Origin: Aestuariibaculum lutulentum
GTDB lineage: Bacteria; Bacteroidota; Bacteroidia; Flavobacteriales; Flavobacteriaceae
DNA length: 64,000 bases
NCBI RefSeq assembly: GCF_032926325.1
Contig: NZ_CP136709.1
Location: 2,636,501-2,700,500, forward strand
Direction: 5' to 3'
Shown: in pieces, positions 28,938 through 38,426 of the stretch
Numbering within the stretch: position 1 is the first letter of the stretch
Layout: every line of letters begins with the position of its first letter
Made by a program: the position numbers and the translations under genes
The notes under the pieces: generated by a model
Told to the model about the DNA's origin: nothing
The model's input: the letters and a program-made list of their open reading frames with translations, nothing else
The model's database searches: none

Positions 28938-28977
28938 AAATGGGTACAAATTCGTCAAAATGGTATATAGATTTGTC
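28938..28977. promoter_or_regulatory. Direct repeat, probable HTCS operator
   Basis: Two copies of an AAATGG...ATT(C/T)GTC motif lie head to tail at 28938-28956 and 28958-28977, a period of 20-21 bases (two helical turns). They sit between the HTCS gene (105 bases away) and the GH109-like gene (121 bases away). AraC-type HTH domains bind such direct repeats. The assignment is inferred from position. Confidence 0.55.
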
Positions 28978-29097
28978 ACGCTTATTGAATTAACAGATTT
29001 TTACTCTTTAATGCATAAAAAATCAACTTATATATAAATAGTAAAATCAATATTTGTTAATGAATAATTTAATGAACAAACTATTTATTTGAAAAAT

Positions 29098-30456
29098 ATG
29101 AACTCACGTAGGAATTTTGTAAAGAAAACTGTAATAGCGGGGGCGGGATTATCTTTTTTGCCCAATATGTCTTTTGGCTCAGTTTTAGGAGACTCTAAAG
29201 ATAAACTGAAATTAGCGTTTCTGGGTGTAGGTTTAAGAGGATGTAACCATTTGAATAATGCACTGCATAGAAAAGATATAGAAGTAACAGCAATTTGCGA
29301 TATTGATCCGGAAAGAATTAAAATCGCTTTAAAAATGATTGATGATGCCGGGTATGCAAAACCTAAAGTATTTGGAAATTCGGATTATGACTATAGAAAT
29401 CTTTTAGAATTAAAAGAAGTTGATGCTGTAATTATAGCAACCCCTTGGTTATGGCATACTAGAATGGCGGTAGATTCAATGAAAGCCGGAAAGTATACCG
29501 GTGTAGAAGTATCTGCCGCAAATACTTTAGAAGAGTGTTGGGATTTGGTAAACACCCATGAAGAAACAGGAAGTCATTTAATGATTCTTGAAAATGTTAA
29601 CTACCGTCGTGATATTTTGGCTGTTCTTAATATGGTAAAGCAAAATGTGTTTGGAGAGACTATTCATTTTAGATGTGGTTACCAGCACGATTTAAGAGGA
29701 GTCTTTTTTAATGATGGGAAGACAGCTTATGGTAAAGGTGTTGAATTTGGAGACAATGGAATTTCAGAATCTAAATGGAGAACAAATCATAATTTGTTAA
29801 GAAATGCAGATGTATACCCAACACATGGTATTGGCCCCATTGCAGCTATGTGTGATATCAATCGTGGAAATCGATTCTTATCCTTAACATCTCACGCTAC
29901 AAAAAGTAGAGGACTTCACAAATATATTGTCGATAACGGAGGAGAGAATCACCCAAATGCTAAGTTAAATTTTAAGATTGGTGATGTAATTACCAGTACT
30001 ATTGAAACCTCAAACGGAGAAACAATTATAGTAACTCATGATTGTAGTTCGCCAAGACCTTATTCATTAGGATTTAGAGTACAAGGTGTTGAAGGATTAT
30101 GGGAAGTCGATGGCAACAGGATTTACGTGGAAGGTAAATCGAAACCTCACCAATGGGATGCAGCCGATGAGTGGTTAAAGAAATATGATCATCCATTATG
30201 GCAAAAGTATGGCGAATTAGCTACAGGTGCAGGACATGGCGGTATGGACTTTTTTGTCATGAATGCCTTTGTAGAATCGGCTAAAGAAAATATAGCACCA
30301 CCAATGGATGCTTACGATGCCGCAGCTTGGAGTGCTATTACACCACTTTCAGAATTATCAATCGAGAATAATGGTGAACCACAGGATTTTCCGGATTTTA
30401 CTCGTGGAACCTGGATAAAGCGTAAGCCTTATAATTGGATAAAAGATACATATTAA
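29098..30456 (+). CDS. GH109-like glycosidase (Gfo/Idh/MocA fold, NAD-dependent), secreted
   Basis: 452 residues from the ATG at 29098; an in-frame TTG 9 bases earlier is a less likely start. The N-terminus NSRRNFVKKTVIAGAGLSFLP is a Tat-type signal. An NAD-binding Rossmann fold follows (KLAFLGVGLRGCNH, AICDIDPER). Long blocks match what I recall of the Elizabethkingia GH109 alpha-N-acetylgalactosaminidase: ENVNYRRDILAVLNMV, GYQHDLRG, KWRTNH, YPTHGIGPI, DINRGNRFL, RGLHKYIVD and GAGHGGMDFF. GH109 enzymes cleave terminal alpha-GalNAc by transient NAD oxidation. It is the first gene after the divergent HTCS gene and precedes susC, so the glycan may carry alpha-GalNAc. Related Gfo/Idh/MocA oxidoreductases remain an alternative. 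Confidence 0.85.
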   Translation: MNSRRNFVKKTVIAGAGLSFLPNMSFGSVLGDSKDKLKLAFLGVGLRGCNHLNNALHRKDIEVTAICDIDPERIKIALKMIDDAGYAKPKVFGNSDYDYRNLLELKEVDAVIIATPWLWHTRMAVDSMKAGKYTGVEVSAANTLEECWDLVNTHEETGSHLMILENVNYRRDILAVLNMVKQNVFGETIHFRCGYQHDLRGVFFNDGKTAYGKGVEFGDNGISESKWRTNHNLLRNADVYPTHGIGPIAAMCDINRGNRFLSLTSHATKSRGLHKYIVDNGGENHPNAKLNFKIGDVITSTIETSNGETIIVTHDCSSPRPYSLGFRVQGVEGLWEVDGNRIYVEGKSKPHQWDAADEWLKKYDHPLWQKYGELATGAGHGGMDFFVMNAFVESAKENIAPPMDAYDAAAWSAITPLSELSIENNGEPQDFPDFTRGTWIKRKPYNWIKDTY

Positions 30457-30488
30457 AATGTTTGGTTTATTAGTCACTTGAGATGGTT

Positions 30489-30525
30489 TAAGAGAGGGCG
30501 CCATCTGTTAAGCGCTCTCTTTTAA
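30489..30525 (+). terminator. Hairpin between the GH109-like gene and susC
   Basis: A GC-rich imperfect stem (AAGAGAGGGCGC with GCGCTCTCTT) followed by a short T run, 33 bases after the GH109-like stop and 90 bases before susC. It may be a weak terminator that lowers readthrough into the transport genes. Confidence 0.5.
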
Positions 30526-30615
30526 CATCAACTTAGGGAATTTTAAATCATTCTAGAAATAACAAACGCAACAATTAACTCAACAAATTTTAATTATTAA
30601 CTCAAACTAAAACTT

Positions 30616-33561
30616 ATGAAAAATAGGATTAAAACAATGCTATTTGTTTTGCTGATAGGGTTTACATATACGATGTATGCTCAGGAAAAGCAGGTTTCAG
30701 GTACAATAACGGACGCTAACGATGGTGTTCCGTTGCCAGGAGCTAGCGTCAGCGTAAAAGGGACATCGAAAGGTGTGTCTTCAGATTTTGATGGAAACTT
30801 TACTTTGTCGGTAGGTGAAAACGATATACTTGTCGTTAGTTATGTCGGGTATGTTAGTGAGGAATTTCCTGTTGCAGGAAAGGAAACTATTAATATTCAA
30901 CTAAAGTTAGATCAAAGTGCTTTAGAAGAAGTGGTAGTAGTGGCGTACGGAACGCAAAAAAAAGAAACAGTAACGTCTTCTGTTGTAGAGGTGAAATCTG
31001 ATAAACTAACCGATGTTACCGTTCCAGATGTTGTAACCATGTTACAGGGTAAGGTTTCTGGGGTTCAGGTATTGCCAAGCGGTGGGTCTCCAGGATCATC
31101 TCCAAATATAATTATTAGAGGACGATCGTCAATTAATTCAACAAACTCGCCATTATGGGTTGTAGATGGAGTTATTATTGGTAATTCAGATCCTAAAATT
31201 AATCCTCGAGATATAGAAGGGATGTCTATTCTTAAAGATGCCTCAGCTACGGCATTGTATGGAAATCGTGGTGCTAATGGTGTAATTCTTATTACAACAA
31301 GACGTGGTGAAATTGGTAAAAAACCACAAATGACTGTTTACTTAAAAAGCGCAGTAAATCAGTTTAATCCAGGTAACTTTGAAATTATGAACTCGAAGCA
31401 GTTATATGATTATCATGAAAGTTTAGGAAATACAAATGAGTGGTTTAATGAAAGCTTATTAGAGCGCGATTTTGATTGGCTTGATGCGACAACTCAGGAT
31501 GGCTTTGTTAAAGATGCAACAGTATCATTTACCTCTGCCACAGAAACACATAATATGTTAATTTCTGGAGGATATTACAGTGAACAAGGAACAGTAATAG
31601 GTAGTAGATTAGATCGCTATACCTATCGTACTAATTTAGATTACAATATTTCTGAAAAATTAACCATTAAGCCAAAGTTGTATTTTGTGTTCGATAGAAG
31701 AGAAAACTCAAGAGGAGGAGATTTATATTCAGCTTATACAAATATGCCTTGGGATAACCCGTTTAATGAAGATGGTTCGGTGGTTAATGCTCGCGAATCA
31801 CTAGGAGATGATTGGTTAGGGCGTGATAAAAGTAATTATTTCTATGACAGACAATGGAATTATTCAGATTCGCGTTCATTCGATTTATTCGCAAGTTTTG
31901 ATGCAGAATATAAATTGTTTAAGAATTTAACGTTCATTTCTACGAATAACTTCCGTTGGGGAAATGGGGAGTCTTTTAATTATACAGATCCAAGATCCAA
32001 TAGTGGGAAGTCTGTAAATGGGTCCATGCAGAATAATACATTTCGTGGTTTATATAGATTTACCAACCAGATGTTAAAGTACTCCAAGACCTTTAATGAA
32101 GATCATACTGTAAATGCGTTAGCTGCTTATGAATATAATGATACTAATACAAGAAGCGTAACAGCACGTTCAGAAAATATCGTAGTTAACGGTCAAGTTC
32201 AAGATGTTGGGTTAAAGCCAGCAGCAGCCCAGGGTGGGGGCAGTGAAACAGCACAGCAATCGGTTTTAGTAGCAGCAGATTATGATTACAAATCAAAATA
32301 TTTTGCAAAAGCATCTTTAAGAGTGGATGGAGCCTCAGCTTTTGCTCCAGATTACAGATATGGAGAGTTTTATTCTGTGGCTGCAGGATGGAATATTCAT
32401 AAAGAAAATTTCTTTAACATAGAAGATATCAATGTTTTAAAACTAAGAGCGAGCTACGGGGCTGTAGGTAATCAACCGGGAGGTTTTGGTTATTTAACCG
32501 ACTATGATGTTAAGTTTCAATATGCGGGTCTTATCGCTGCTAAACCAAATCAATTAGGAACACCTGATTTATCTTGGGAAAAAGGAGTGGAAAGTAACTT
32601 TGGTTTAGATATTACTTTTTTCGATGCTATCGATTTAACTGTGGATTATTACAATAAAGAGAATTCAGGTTTATTATTCTTCAGACGTTTAACAGATATT
32701 ACAGGTTACAACGGTCGTTACCAAAATATTGGTTCAGTAACCAATAAAGGAGTTGAAGTTGCTATTGCTGCTGATATTGTAAAAACACAAGATTTTGGAA
32801 TTGCTGCTGCTGCAAACATTAGTTTTAATAAAAATAATGTAAAGGAATTACCTGATGGAACCGATATTATCGGAGGATCTTTTATCATTAGAGAAGGAGA
32901 AGAGTTTGGAACTTTTTATATGAGAAAGTGGTTAGGTGTAAATCCTGCTGATGGAGCACCAGTTTACGAAGTTATTAATCCAGATACAGGAGAGAGCTCA
33001 ACAACTTCAAATTATAATAGTGCAACATTACAAACTGCAGGATCAGCAAATCCTGATTATACAGGAGGTTTTGGTACACTTATTTGGTATAAGAATTTTG
33101 CGTTAACTACTAATTGGGCTTTTTCTTACGGAGCTGAATTATATAATGCGTCTCGTAATTTATTCGATTCAGATGGGTATTATTTACAATACAACCAAAT
33201 GGTATTGCCTGATGGTTGGAGCCGTTGGGAAAGACCAGGAGATGTGGCAACACATCCTAAACCACAACCGGGAGGATATGCAGGTAGTAACCAGACGTCT
33301 ACACGTTACTTAGAAGATGGCAGTTACTTAAGGTTGACTAACGTTACCTTATCTTACGATTTACCAAAATCTATTATGGACAAAGTGGGATTAAGTAGTG
33401 CTAATATTACTTTGTCTGGAGATAACTTAGTAACATTTACAAAGTTTACAGGAGTAGACCCAACATTGAGTAATGGTATAGGTAGAAATGATTTGGGGTA
33501 TACAAGTATTGGCTATCCAGTACCAAGACGTTTTTCATTAGGGTTGAATCTTGGGTTTTAA
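30616..33561 (+). CDS. SusC/RagA-like TonB-dependent outer-membrane transporter
   Basis: A 981-residue protein. Signal peptide 1-22 (ends MYAQ). A carboxypeptidase-D regulatory-like domain is at about 25-105 (GTITDANDGVPLPGASVSV, SDFDGNFTL). The linker LEEVVVVAYGTQKKETVTSS leads to the plug, with the SusC signature ILKDASATALYGNRGANGVI. The rest is a long beta-barrel ending RRFSLGLNLGF with the terminal aromatic residue expected for outer-membrane insertion. It imports oligosaccharides captured by the SusD partner 16 bases downstream, powered by TonB. The substrate cannot be read from sequence; the GH109-like neighbour suggests an amino-sugar glycan. Confidence 0.95.
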   Translation: MKNRIKTMLFVLLIGFTYTMYAQEKQVSGTITDANDGVPLPGASVSVKGTSKGVSSDFDGNFTLSVGENDILVVSYVGYVSEEFPVAGKETINIQLKLDQSALEEVVVVAYGTQKKETVTSSVVEVKSDKLTDVTVPDVVTMLQGKVSGVQVLPSGGSPGSSPNIIIRGRSSINSTNSPLWVVDGVIIGNSDPKINPRDIEGMSILKDASATALYGNRGANGVILITTRRGEIGKKPQMTVYLKSAVNQFNPGNFEIMNSKQLYDYHESLGNTNEWFNESLLERDFDWLDATTQDGFVKDATVSFTSATETHNMLISGGYYSEQGTVIGSRLDRYTYRTNLDYNISEKLTIKPKLYFVFDRRENSRGGDLYSAYTNMPWDNPFNEDGSVVNARESLGDDWLGRDKSNYFYDRQWNYSDSRSFDLFASFDAEYKLFKNLTFISTNNFRWGNGESFNYTDPRSNSGKSVNGSMQNNTFRGLYRFTNQMLKYSKTFNEDHTVNALAAYEYNDTNTRSVTARSENIVVNGQVQDVGLKPAAAQGGGSETAQQSVLVAADYDYKSKYFAKASLRVDGASAFAPDYRYGEFYSVAAGWNIHKENFFNIEDINVLKLRASYGAVGNQPGGFGYLTDYDVKFQYAGLIAAKPNQLGTPDLSWEKGVESNFGLDITFFDAIDLTVDYYNKENSGLLFFRRLTDITGYNGRYQNIGSVTNKGVEVAIAADIVKTQDFGIAAAANISFNKNNVKELPDGTDIIGGSFIIREGEEFGTFYMRKWLGVNPADGAPVYEVINPDTGESSTTSNYNSATLQTAGSANPDYTGGFGTLIWYKNFALTTNWAFSYGAELYNASRNLFDSDGYYLQYNQMVLPDGWSRWERPGDVATHPKPQPGGYAGSNQTSTRYLEDGSYLRLTNVTLSYDLPKSIMDKVGLSSANITLSGDNLVTFTKFTGVDPTLSNGIGRNDLGYTSIGYPVPRRFSLGLNLGF

Positions 33562-33577
33562 TAAAAAAAAATAAAAG

Positions 33578-35230
33578 ATGAAAAAAATAATTTATACAAT
33601 TCTATTCTCTATGCCAATGGTGTTTACATCTTGTGATTTAGATAGAAGTCCATTCGATAGAATTTCAGCTGAAGATTTATTTAAGGATCCGGGAGCTGCG
33701 CAGTCAGCTACACTTGGTAACTATTTATTTTTAAAAGGAGATAAAGGTTATGACGGTTGGATTGACGATTTACACAGAATGTCTGAGTATTCTAGTGATA
33801 ATGTAATGATTAGTGGAGGTACTACCGATGATTTGTACTTCTTTTATAACTATCAAAGAAATCCAAATAACTACAGAGCAGAGAGATTCTGGAGTAACTC
33901 TTACAGGGCTGTGGTTGGTGCTAATACAGTAATAGAAGGGTTGGTCGAAGGTAATTCTGATGCAGAAGATCAGGTTATTGGAGAGAACTATTACATTAGA
34001 GCTTTGGTATACTTTCAAATGGGAAACATATTTGGAAGACCTTATAATCAAGGAACGTCTAACCTATCGGTGCCTTTAAAGTTAACGGCAGATCGTAACG
34101 ATATTCCAGACAGAAATACGGTTGGAGAAGTTTATGATCAGGTAGTGTCTGATTTATTAAAAGCGGAAGCTTTAATGAATGAGAATAAAGGAGCTTCATT
34201 TGCATCTAAAGGGGCTGCTCAGGCTTTATTGTCACGAGTATATCTTTATATGGAAGACAATGCAAAGGCGATTGAGTACGCCGATAAAGTCATAAATGAA
34301 GGGCCATACTCTTTGTTGTCTTCAGAGGAATATAAAGTTATGAATACTTTGACTCCGGCAGAGAATAAAGAGGCCATTTTCTCTGTAACCTTAACTAAAG
34401 ATATTGATATTCCTGGTAACGAAGACTGGTGGACTATCGGATCGTTTTATGCGACTATTGATGGTGTTGGTTGGGGGGAAATGTATCCATCTCAGCCATA
34501 TTTAGAGCTTTTAAATCAAAGTGAAAACGATTTAAGAGGTAGTTTTATAGATCCTCAATATTTGGTAGATGAAAACGGAGATAAAATACCGGCAGTATAC
34601 TGGGTTGAAGATAATGTTTATAAGTTTAGACACACTATAGATAACGGTTCTACAATTACTTTTGAGGATGAAGGAACTACATATACTTTAATGTCTGAAG
34701 AGGTTAATGGCAGAACGCAGTATTATTTTAATAGATCAGGTGGTCGTCAGGATGTCGTATTTGATTACGATATGGACAAACGTAATGGGTATCCTAAATT
34801 CTTTATTCTAAAAGCATCTCAGCAAGAAAACGATTTACATTTATGGTCGCCAACCGTATCGCGTTTAGCAGAAATGTACTTGAACAAGGCTGAAGCTTTA
34901 GCTAAGCAGGGAGCAGACCAGTTAGCCATAGATAATATTAATATTTTAAGAGCAAGAGCTAAAGCAGATGAGTATACTTTAACAAATCTTCCTGAAGGAA
35001 AATCGGTGTTTGATGTTGTTATGGATGAGCGTCAGTTAGAGTTGGCATTCGAAGGACACAGAAAGTTCGATGTTTACAGAAACGGCTTAACCATGGATAG
35101 ACGTTACCCTGGAACCCACTTAAATAATTCAAACCCGTATCCTCAAATTCCGGCTACAGATAAGGTTATTGTTGAGCTAATTCCAGAGCAGCAAATATTA
35201 ATCCAGCCGTCTTTAGAACAAAACCCTTAA
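33578..35230 (+). CDS. SusD/RagB-like glycan-binding lipoprotein
   Basis: A 550-residue surface lipoprotein with a signal peptide and lipobox ending in FTSC (Cys at about residue 19). It has the SusD architecture of TPR-like helices (AEDLFKDPGAAQSATLGNYLF, GENYYIRALVYFQMGNIFGRPY, KGAAQALLSRVYLYMEDNAKAI). The RagB C-terminal part has RLAEMYLNKAEALAKQG, LRARAKADEYTL and DERQLELAFEGHRKFDVYRNG. SusD forms the lid over the SusC barrel and delivers the glycan. Only 16 bases separate it from susC. A hairpin follows. Confidence 0.95.
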   Translation: MKKIIYTILFSMPMVFTSCDLDRSPFDRISAEDLFKDPGAAQSATLGNYLFLKGDKGYDGWIDDLHRMSEYSSDNVMISGGTTDDLYFFYNYQRNPNNYRAERFWSNSYRAVVGANTVIEGLVEGNSDAEDQVIGENYYIRALVYFQMGNIFGRPYNQGTSNLSVPLKLTADRNDIPDRNTVGEVYDQVVSDLLKAEALMNENKGASFASKGAAQALLSRVYLYMEDNAKAIEYADKVINEGPYSLLSSEEYKVMNTLTPAENKEAIFSVTLTKDIDIPGNEDWWTIGSFYATIDGVGWGEMYPSQPYLELLNQSENDLRGSFIDPQYLVDENGDKIPAVYWVEDNVYKFRHTIDNGSTITFEDEGTTYTLMSEEVNGRTQYYFNRSGGRQDVVFDYDMDKRNGYPKFFILKASQQENDLHLWSPTVSRLAEMYLNKAEALAKQGADQLAIDNINILRARAKADEYTLTNLPEGKSVFDVVMDERQLELAFEGHRKFDVYRNGLTMDRRYPGTHLNNSNPYPQIPATDKVIVELIPEQQILIQPSLEQNP

Positions 35231-35248
35231 GAGTAATGAGTTAGTAAA

Positions 35249-35288
35249 AAAACCAGGTGAGTGTAAAACATTCACTTGGTTTATTTAA
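35249..35288 (+). terminator. Hairpin after susD
   Basis: A 14-base imperfect stem (AACCAGGTGAGTGT with ACATTCACTTGGTT) flanked by A and T tracts. It may partly terminate or stabilise the susCD message before the two lipoprotein genes. Confidence 0.6.
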
Positions 35289-35310
35289 ACGCTATTAAAA
35301 ATTAACAATT

Positions 35311-35877
35311 ATGAAAAACACAAAAACTATAAAGCATATTTTATTTTTTCTTGTTGCTGTAGTGGTTTTGGCTTGTGAGCCAGACCAGGTTTTATATAAA
35401 ACCAATCAGATTTTCAACGATACAAGAATTAAGGTAAACCTTAAGCCATCGGCTTGGACTATGGAGAGCTTTAGTTCAGAAGAAACCTCGGGAGAAGGAG
35501 ATACTGGTCGTGCAGCCGATATTCTTGATGCCGATTTAGAAACATTTTGGCATTCATGTTGGACTTGCGATCCTGGAGCTCAACATCCACATGAACTGGT
35601 TATAAATTTTGGTTCAGAAATAAGCATTGGAGGGCTTCAAATAGCGCAAAGACAATCCTTATCTAGAGCTATTAAAGATATAGAAGTAGAAATAAGTACC
35701 GATGGGTCTTCTTGGACGTCAATGGGGAGTTTTACTTTATCTCGAGTAGCAGAGCTTCAGCCGGTTGATTTCGGAGAAAATAAAACCGCGATGTATGTGA
35801 AGATAATTATTACTTCATCTCACGATGGAAGTATTTTTGCGGCATTAGCTCAGGTAGGAGGTTACGTTTACGAATAA
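35311..35877 (+). CDS. Discoidin (F5/8 type C) domain lipoprotein
   Basis: A 188-residue lipoprotein (lipobox VLAC, Cys near residue 22). Almost all the rest is one F5/8 type C domain (CBM32-like jelly roll). It runs from WTMESFSSEETSGEGDTGRA through AADILDADLETFWHSCW and VEISTDGSSWTSMG to AALAQVGGYVYE. Such domains often bind galactose or GalNAc residues. It is closely related to the C-terminal domain of the next gene; both contain WHSCW(T/S)CDP and QHPH. Its position after susCD fits a surface glycan-binding protein. Confidence 0.85.
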   Translation: MKNTKTIKHILFFLVAVVVLACEPDQVLYKTNQIFNDTRIKVNLKPSAWTMESFSSEETSGEGDTGRAADILDADLETFWHSCWTCDPGAQHPHELVINFGSEISIGGLQIAQRQSLSRAIKDIEVEISTDGSSWTSMGSFTLSRVAELQPVDFGENKTAMYVKIIITSSHDGSIFAALAQVGGYVYE

Positions 35878-35954
35878 TGGTTATCAATATAATTTTTTAA
35901 TGAAGCCATGTATGGCTGTTTAGAAAGGAAATATTGAATTAAAAATTTAAAATC

Positions 35955-37754
35955 ATGAATAATAAAATAAATAAAGTGTTAATACTGTTTTTTACGATAG
36001 CATTGAGTTTTCTATCCTGTGATGCAGAGAAAATTGTATATTTTGAAGATTTAATTGGTGCCGATGCTGCCAATCTGGAGTTTACCCAAACGGTACCTAT
36101 AGGGCCTAATAGCTGGATAAAGAATAATACTTCGCAGGATGGTACATTAATTTCAGCGGAAGGTATTCATAACTGGACATCGACAGATCATGTTATCCGT
36201 ACTTATGTTAGAACGGGAGCAGGCGATTTAAATGTGGGATTGAACATCAAAACATCTGAAGGAGGATCTAAGTTTAAAGTAACCGTTAACGGTTTGAGTA
36301 AAGAACTTATCATTACTACAGAAGAGTATGTTGATTATGGTATCGGAGTATTTCCGGTTGAAGCTGGTTATAATACTATAGAAATTCAGGCACTTTCAAA
36401 GAATGGAACTTTTGTTGGAGATATAAATAGTTTGCTTCTTGGAGGTTCTGCAGCTGCAGATGGAGTAATTTACAATCCGGTAGATAATTTTTATTTTGGA
36501 AGAAGAGGACCATCTGTTAATATTGGTTATAAAACGCCAGCAGGTAAAGATGTTCAATATTTTTATAATGAACTAACCGTTGCTGAAGGAGAAGATGTAT
36601 TAGGATCATTCTTTATGGCTAACGGGCATTCACAAGGTTATTTTGGTCTTCAGGTAAATTCAAGTTCAGAAAGACGTATTCTCTTCTCTATCTGGAGTGC
36701 GTACAATACCGATGATCCAAACCAGATTCCAGATGATTATAAAGTAACAAAACTAGGAGCAGGAGATGGAGTAACTGTTCAGGATTTTGGTAATGAGGGT
36801 TCTGGTCTTCAGAGTTTTAAGAATATAGGTTGGAAAACAGGTGTAACCTATAAGTTTTTATTAAAAGGAGAACCAGCAGAAGTGGAAGGTTCTACAGACT
36901 ATACAGGATATTTCTACGATCCTGAAGTTGGGGAGTGGGTGATGATTGCAAGCCTTAGAAGACCTCAAACATCTACATACTTAACTGGGGCTCACTCGTT
37001 TTTAGAAAACTTTAATCCTGCAACCGGTAACCAAACTAGAAAAGGTAGTTACGGTAACCAATGGGTATATACTACAGATGGCGTTTGGAATGAAGTCACA
37101 GAGGCGACTTTTGGAGTTGACGCTACTGCGGCAAATGGTGATCGTATGGATTTCTATGGAGGATCAGAAGGAAGTTCTTTTATTATGAAAAACTGTGGTT
37201 TCTTTAACGATTATACAGATGCAGGTTCTGCATTATCAAGAAGTGCAGGAACTCAACCTGATGTAGATTTAAATGCTTTACCTCAAATTGTGGTTCTTGG
37301 TCCTGCTACCGAATTAGACAGGACAGGATGGACAGTTGTTGACTTTAGTTCAGAAGAAGCTAGTGGAGGGGAAGGTGATACAGGGCGTGCAGCCGATGTG
37401 CTTGATGGGAATTTAGATTCGTATTGGCATTCTTGTTGGAGCTGTGATCCTGCTGGTCAACATCCTCATCATATTACTATTGATATGGGATCTGATAAAT
37501 TAGTAAATGGAGTTAGATTTTATCAAAGACAAACGACTTCACGTTCAATTGAAAATTTAGAAATTCAAATTAGTACAGATAACGTAACATGGACATCTAT
37601 GGGGGATTTTGTATTGGCAAAATCTGCAGATGCTCAAGATGTGGATTTTGAAACACCACAAACGTTTAGATATCTTAAGTTTATTGCAAATTCAAGTCAC
37701 GATGGTAGTATTTATGCTGCAATGGCAGAGATTATACCATTTACAAGAGATTAA
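35955..37754 (+). CDS. DUF3472 and discoidin-domain lipoprotein
   Basis: A 599-residue lipoprotein (lipobox LSFLSC, Cys near residue 22). Residues about 40-160 resemble a DUF5077 beta-sandwich. Residues about 165-420 match DUF3472 (YNPVDNFYFGRRGPSVNIGY, FYNELTVAEGEDVLGSFFMANGHSQGYFGLQ, AGDGVTVQDFGNEGSG). Residues about 450-599 are an F5/8 type C domain with SYWHSCWSCDPAGQHPHH. The first two families have no assigned activity; the third suggests carbohydrate binding. It is the last gene of the locus before a terminator, so it is probably an additional surface glycan-binding or glycan-processing protein. Confidence 0.85.
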   Translation: MNNKINKVLILFFTIALSFLSCDAEKIVYFEDLIGADAANLEFTQTVPIGPNSWIKNNTSQDGTLISAEGIHNWTSTDHVIRTYVRTGAGDLNVGLNIKTSEGGSKFKVTVNGLSKELIITTEEYVDYGIGVFPVEAGYNTIEIQALSKNGTFVGDINSLLLGGSAAADGVIYNPVDNFYFGRRGPSVNIGYKTPAGKDVQYFYNELTVAEGEDVLGSFFMANGHSQGYFGLQVNSSSERRILFSIWSAYNTDDPNQIPDDYKVTKLGAGDGVTVQDFGNEGSGLQSFKNIGWKTGVTYKFLLKGEPAEVEGSTDYTGYFYDPEVGEWVMIASLRRPQTSTYLTGAHSFLENFNPATGNQTRKGSYGNQWVYTTDGVWNEVTEATFGVDATAANGDRMDFYGGSEGSSFIMKNCGFFNDYTDAGSALSRSAGTQPDVDLNALPQIVVLGPATELDRTGWTVVDFSSEEASGGEGDTGRAADVLDGNLDSYWHSCWSCDPAGQHPHHITIDMGSDKLVNGVRFYQRQTTSRSIENLEIQISTDNVTWTSMGDFVLAKSADAQDVDFETPQTFRYLKFIANSSHDGSIYAAMAEIIPFTRD

Positions 37755-37791
37755 AAAAAAGAGCCTTTCTTTTTAAGAGAGGGCTCTTTTC
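37755..37791 (+). terminator. Terminator of the glycan-use operon
   Basis: A tract, GAGCC...GGCTC stem and T tract directly after the stop at 37754. Confidence 0.75.
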
Positions 37792-37919
37792 ATTTAAGTT
37801 ATGGGAGGCGCCTGTAATTTAATATAAAAGAAACATTGCCAAGTGCATTGTATATTGTTTGGTTTAACTTTTTTGTAGAAGTTAGTTGAGAGCCTTTGGT
37901 GTTATGCCAAAGGCTTCTT

Positions 37920-38384
37920 CTATATCACAAATTCTGTAGATTGTTTAATTTCTTTCAAAACAAAATAGCTTTCCAAAACCCCAATATTGGATATGTTAGA
38001 CAGTTTTACGCGCACAAAATCATGATAGTCATCTAAGCTGGTCATGTTTATTTTTAAAAAGAAATCTACTTTTCCTGCCATATGAAAGCATTCCTGAACT
38101 TCGGGTAGTTCCTGAATTTGCTCTTCAAATTTATCAATAAAACCTTCGTTATGGTATCGCAGCGATACCATACAAATAACGGTAACAGGGTAGTTTAGTA
38201 ACTTCTTATCTAGTATAGCCACATATTTTTTAATATAACCATCATTTTCCAGCCGTTTAATACGCTCGTAAACTGGCGAAATGGTCATGTTTAAAGCCGC
38301 GGCAATCTCTTTAGTGGTTTTTTTAGAGTCGTTTTGTAAGATTTTTAGAATCGTTAAATCGACATTATCCAGTTTTTCTACCAT
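37920..38384 (-). CDS. Lrp/AsnC family transcriptional regulator
   Basis: 154 residues from the ATG at 38384; an in-frame TTG 9 bases upstream is less likely. The N-terminal winged HTH is shown by LDNVDLTILKILQNDSKKTT, KEIAAALNMTISPVYERIKRLENDGYIKKYVAILD. The C-terminal part is an AsnC/RAM ligand-binding domain (VICMVSLRY, VQECFHMAGKVDFFLKI, LESYFVLKEIK). Lrp/AsnC proteins respond to amino acids. It is divergent from tdh-kbl, so control of threonine/glycine metabolism is the simplest reading. Repeated motifs fill the shared intergenic region. Confidence 0.93.
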   Translation of the reverse strand: MVEKLDNVDLTILKILQNDSKKTTKEIAAALNMTISPVYERIKRLENDGYIKKYVAILDKKLLNYPVTVICMVSLRYHNEGFIDKFEEQIQELPEVQECFHMAGKVDFFLKINMTSLDDYHDFVRVKLSNISNIGVLESYFVLKEIKQSTEFVI

Positions 38385-38426
38385 AAGATTCAAGTTAATT
38401 TTTCTTCAAATAAAGATAAATAAATA

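Noticed and set aside
29089..29097. TTG start for the GH109-like gene, three codons upstream
   Set aside because: The ATG at 29098 gives a normal Tat-type signal and ATG starts are strongly preferred.
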